Source of the DNA: Streptomyces sp. 6-11-2
Lineage (GTDB): Bacteria; Actinomycetota; Actinomycetes; Streptomycetales; Streptomycetaceae
Length of the DNA: 64,000 bases
Direction of reading: 5' to 3'
NCBI RefSeq assembly: GCF_006540305.1
Contig: NZ_BJOR01000001.1
Location: forward strand, 2,170,001 to 2,234,000
The translations under genes and the position numbers were made by a program. The notes under the pieces are model-generated. The model saw only the letters and a program-made list of their open reading frames with translations. It was not told the origin of the DNA and did no database searches. Of the stretch, positions 63,056 to 64,000 are shown piece after piece; positions within the stretch are counted from its first letter, which is position 1, and the number at the start of each line of letters is the position of its first letter.

Positions 63056-63793
63056 ATGGAGCAGACACACACCGCGCACAACGGCACGACGGCCACCCCG
63101 GGCGCCCAGCGCCGGGTCCTGGTGGTCGAGGACGACCAGACGATCATGGATGCCATCGCCACCCGTCTGCGCGCCGAGGGATTCCTCGTGCAGACCGCGG
63201 GCGACGGCCCGGCCGCCGTCGACACCGCCGAGGCCTGGCAGCCCGACCTGCTGATCCTCGACATCATGCTGCCCGGCTTCGACGGCCTGGAGGTCTGCCG
63301 CCGCGTGCAGGCCCAGCGCCCGGTGCCGGTGCTGATGCTCACCGCGCGGGACGACGAGACCGACATGCTGGTCGGCCTCGGGGTCGGCGCCGACGACTAC
63401 ATGACCAAGCCGTTCTCGATGCGGGAGCTGGCCGCACGCGTGCACGTGCTGCTGCGCCGCATGGAGCGGGCCGCGCTGGCCGCGACGACGCCGCGCAGCG
63501 GCATCCTGCGTCTGGGCGAACTGGAGATCGACCACGCCCAGCGCCGGGTGCGCGTGCGCGGCGAGGACGTCCACCTCACCCCGACGGAGTTCGACCTGCT
63601 GGTGTGCCTGGCGAACACCCCGCGCGCGGTGCTCTCGCGCGAGCAGCTGCTGGCCGAGGTGTGGGACTGGGCGGACGCCTCCGGCACCCGGACCGTGGAC
63701 AGCCACATCAAGGCGCTGCGCCGGAAGATCGGCGCCGAGCGGATCCGCACAGTGCACGGCGTGGGCTACGCGCTGGAGACACCGACACCGTGA
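63056..63793 (+). CDS. OmpR-family response regulator
   Basis: 245 residues. Receiver domain: VLVVEDDQTIMDAIATRLRA, phosphoacceptor Asp in LLILDIMLPGFDGLEV, Lys in DYMTKPFSMREL. DNA-binding winged helix: HLTPTEFDLLVCLANTPRAV, RTVDSHIKALRRKIGAERIR, VHGVGYALE. Its stop overlaps the start of the kinase gene by 4 bp (GTGA). Confidence 0.95.
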   Translation: MEQTHTAHNGTTATPGAQRRVLVVEDDQTIMDAIATRLRAEGFLVQTAGDGPAAVDTAEAWQPDLLILDIMLPGFDGLEVCRRVQAQRPVPVLMLTARDDETDMLVGLGVGADDYMTKPFSMRELAARVHVLLRRMERAALAATTPRSGILRLGELEIDHAQRRVRVRGEDVHLTPTEFDLLVCLANTPRAVLSREQLLAEVWDWADASGTRTVDSHIKALRRKIGAERIRTVHGVGYALETPTP

Positions 63794-64000
63794 GCGACGG
63801 GCCGGCCGCACGGAGGGACCAGGGCGAGCCCTGGGGTGGCGTTCGCCCGTTCTCGATCAAGACCAAGCTGGGCGCGCTGGTCGTCATATCGGTGCTGATC
63901 ACCACCGGTCTGCTGATGATCGCGGTGCGCACGGCGACCGAGCTGCGCTTCATCACGGTTTTCTCGATGATCGCCACGCTGCTCATCACGCAGTTCGTGG
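63790..64000 (+). CDS. Sensor histidine kinase, 5' part (gene runs off the window)
   Basis: 70 codons visible from GTG 63790. Basic/Gly-rich start, SIKTKLGALVVISVLITTGL followed by LMIAVRTATELRFIT and a second hydrophobic stretch FSMIATLLITQFV, as in the two-helix sensor part of membrane kinases. Overlap with the response regulator gene marks it as its partner. No catalytic part is in view. Confidence 0.88.
   Translation, partial: MSDGPAARRDQGEPWGGVRPFSIKTKLGALVVISVLITTGLLMIAVRTATELRFITVFSMIATLLITQFV

Overview
The window is high-GC actinobacterial DNA with strong third-position GC bias, GTG and TTG starts and long antisense shadow frames. Gene content (threonine/lysine operon beside rho, a conservon, two SigE-type sigma factors, minimal Ku/LigPol end joining, HspR-type lon control, spermidine-synthase-like and rhomboid proteins) points to a Streptomyces chromosome, probably the core with short accessory islands. 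Species cannot be named from the sequence alone.

Left core (1-8588): the 5' end of rho, then an amino-acid operon on the minus strand read from right to left as nrtL (degenerate ArgRS-like), lysA, hom, thrC, thrB, preceded by a stand-alone CheY-like receiver and, on the plus strand, tRNA-Arg(CCG). Two unusual tandem-repeat tracts lie inside this operon region.

tRNA-Arg island (about 8589-14570): the 3' part of the tRNA and its downstream sequence recur in decayed form near 14392-14570, and the downstream part alone recurs near 10249-10336. Between them lie integrase scraps, an IS256-type transposase scrap, a frameshifted glyoxalase-like gene with a MerR-type promoter, two unknown proteins, a DUF3761-like protein and a sedolisin-type secreted protease. 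It reads as a worn integrated element.

Middle (14.7-32.7 kb): an FMN/iron-sulfur glutamate synthase-like enzyme, two SigE-family sigma loci each with a membrane partner, an internally deleted IS5-type transposase, a TetR/FAD monooxygenase pair, a rhomboid protease, a ruined TetR/MMPL pair, DadA with a PucR-type regulator, and a class II glutamine amidotransferase. Three 229-bp copies (one at 57.8 kb) and one 68-bp copy of a palindromic element bounded by CTAG occur in the window; each supplies the stop codon of the gene it abuts.

32.7-44.1 kb: a 108-nt RNA candidate with permuted tRNA parts (Y RNA-like) behind an unknown 243-residue protein, divergent ku and ligD polymerase genes, a NERD protein, a phosphatase, a lipoprotein/histidine kinase pair, and an SH3 protein/SEDS/PBP cell-wall group.

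44-64 kb: a divergent pair of di-iron (ferritin-like and AurF-like) proteins, a TetR regulator, an NlpC/P60 hydrolase, a conservon (cvnABCD) followed by a styrene-monooxygenase-like flavoprotein instead of the usual P450, a PP2C-like protein, a MarR regulator, a GH25 lysozyme, lon with HspR- and ClgR-like sites, a rhomboid-like protein, a spermidine-synthase-like protein, and an OmpR-type response regulator with the start of its histidine kinase.

The most interesting signals are the permuted tRNA-like RNA, the CTAG-bounded palindromic element, the decayed tRNA-Arg island, and the homopurine tract upstream of lon.
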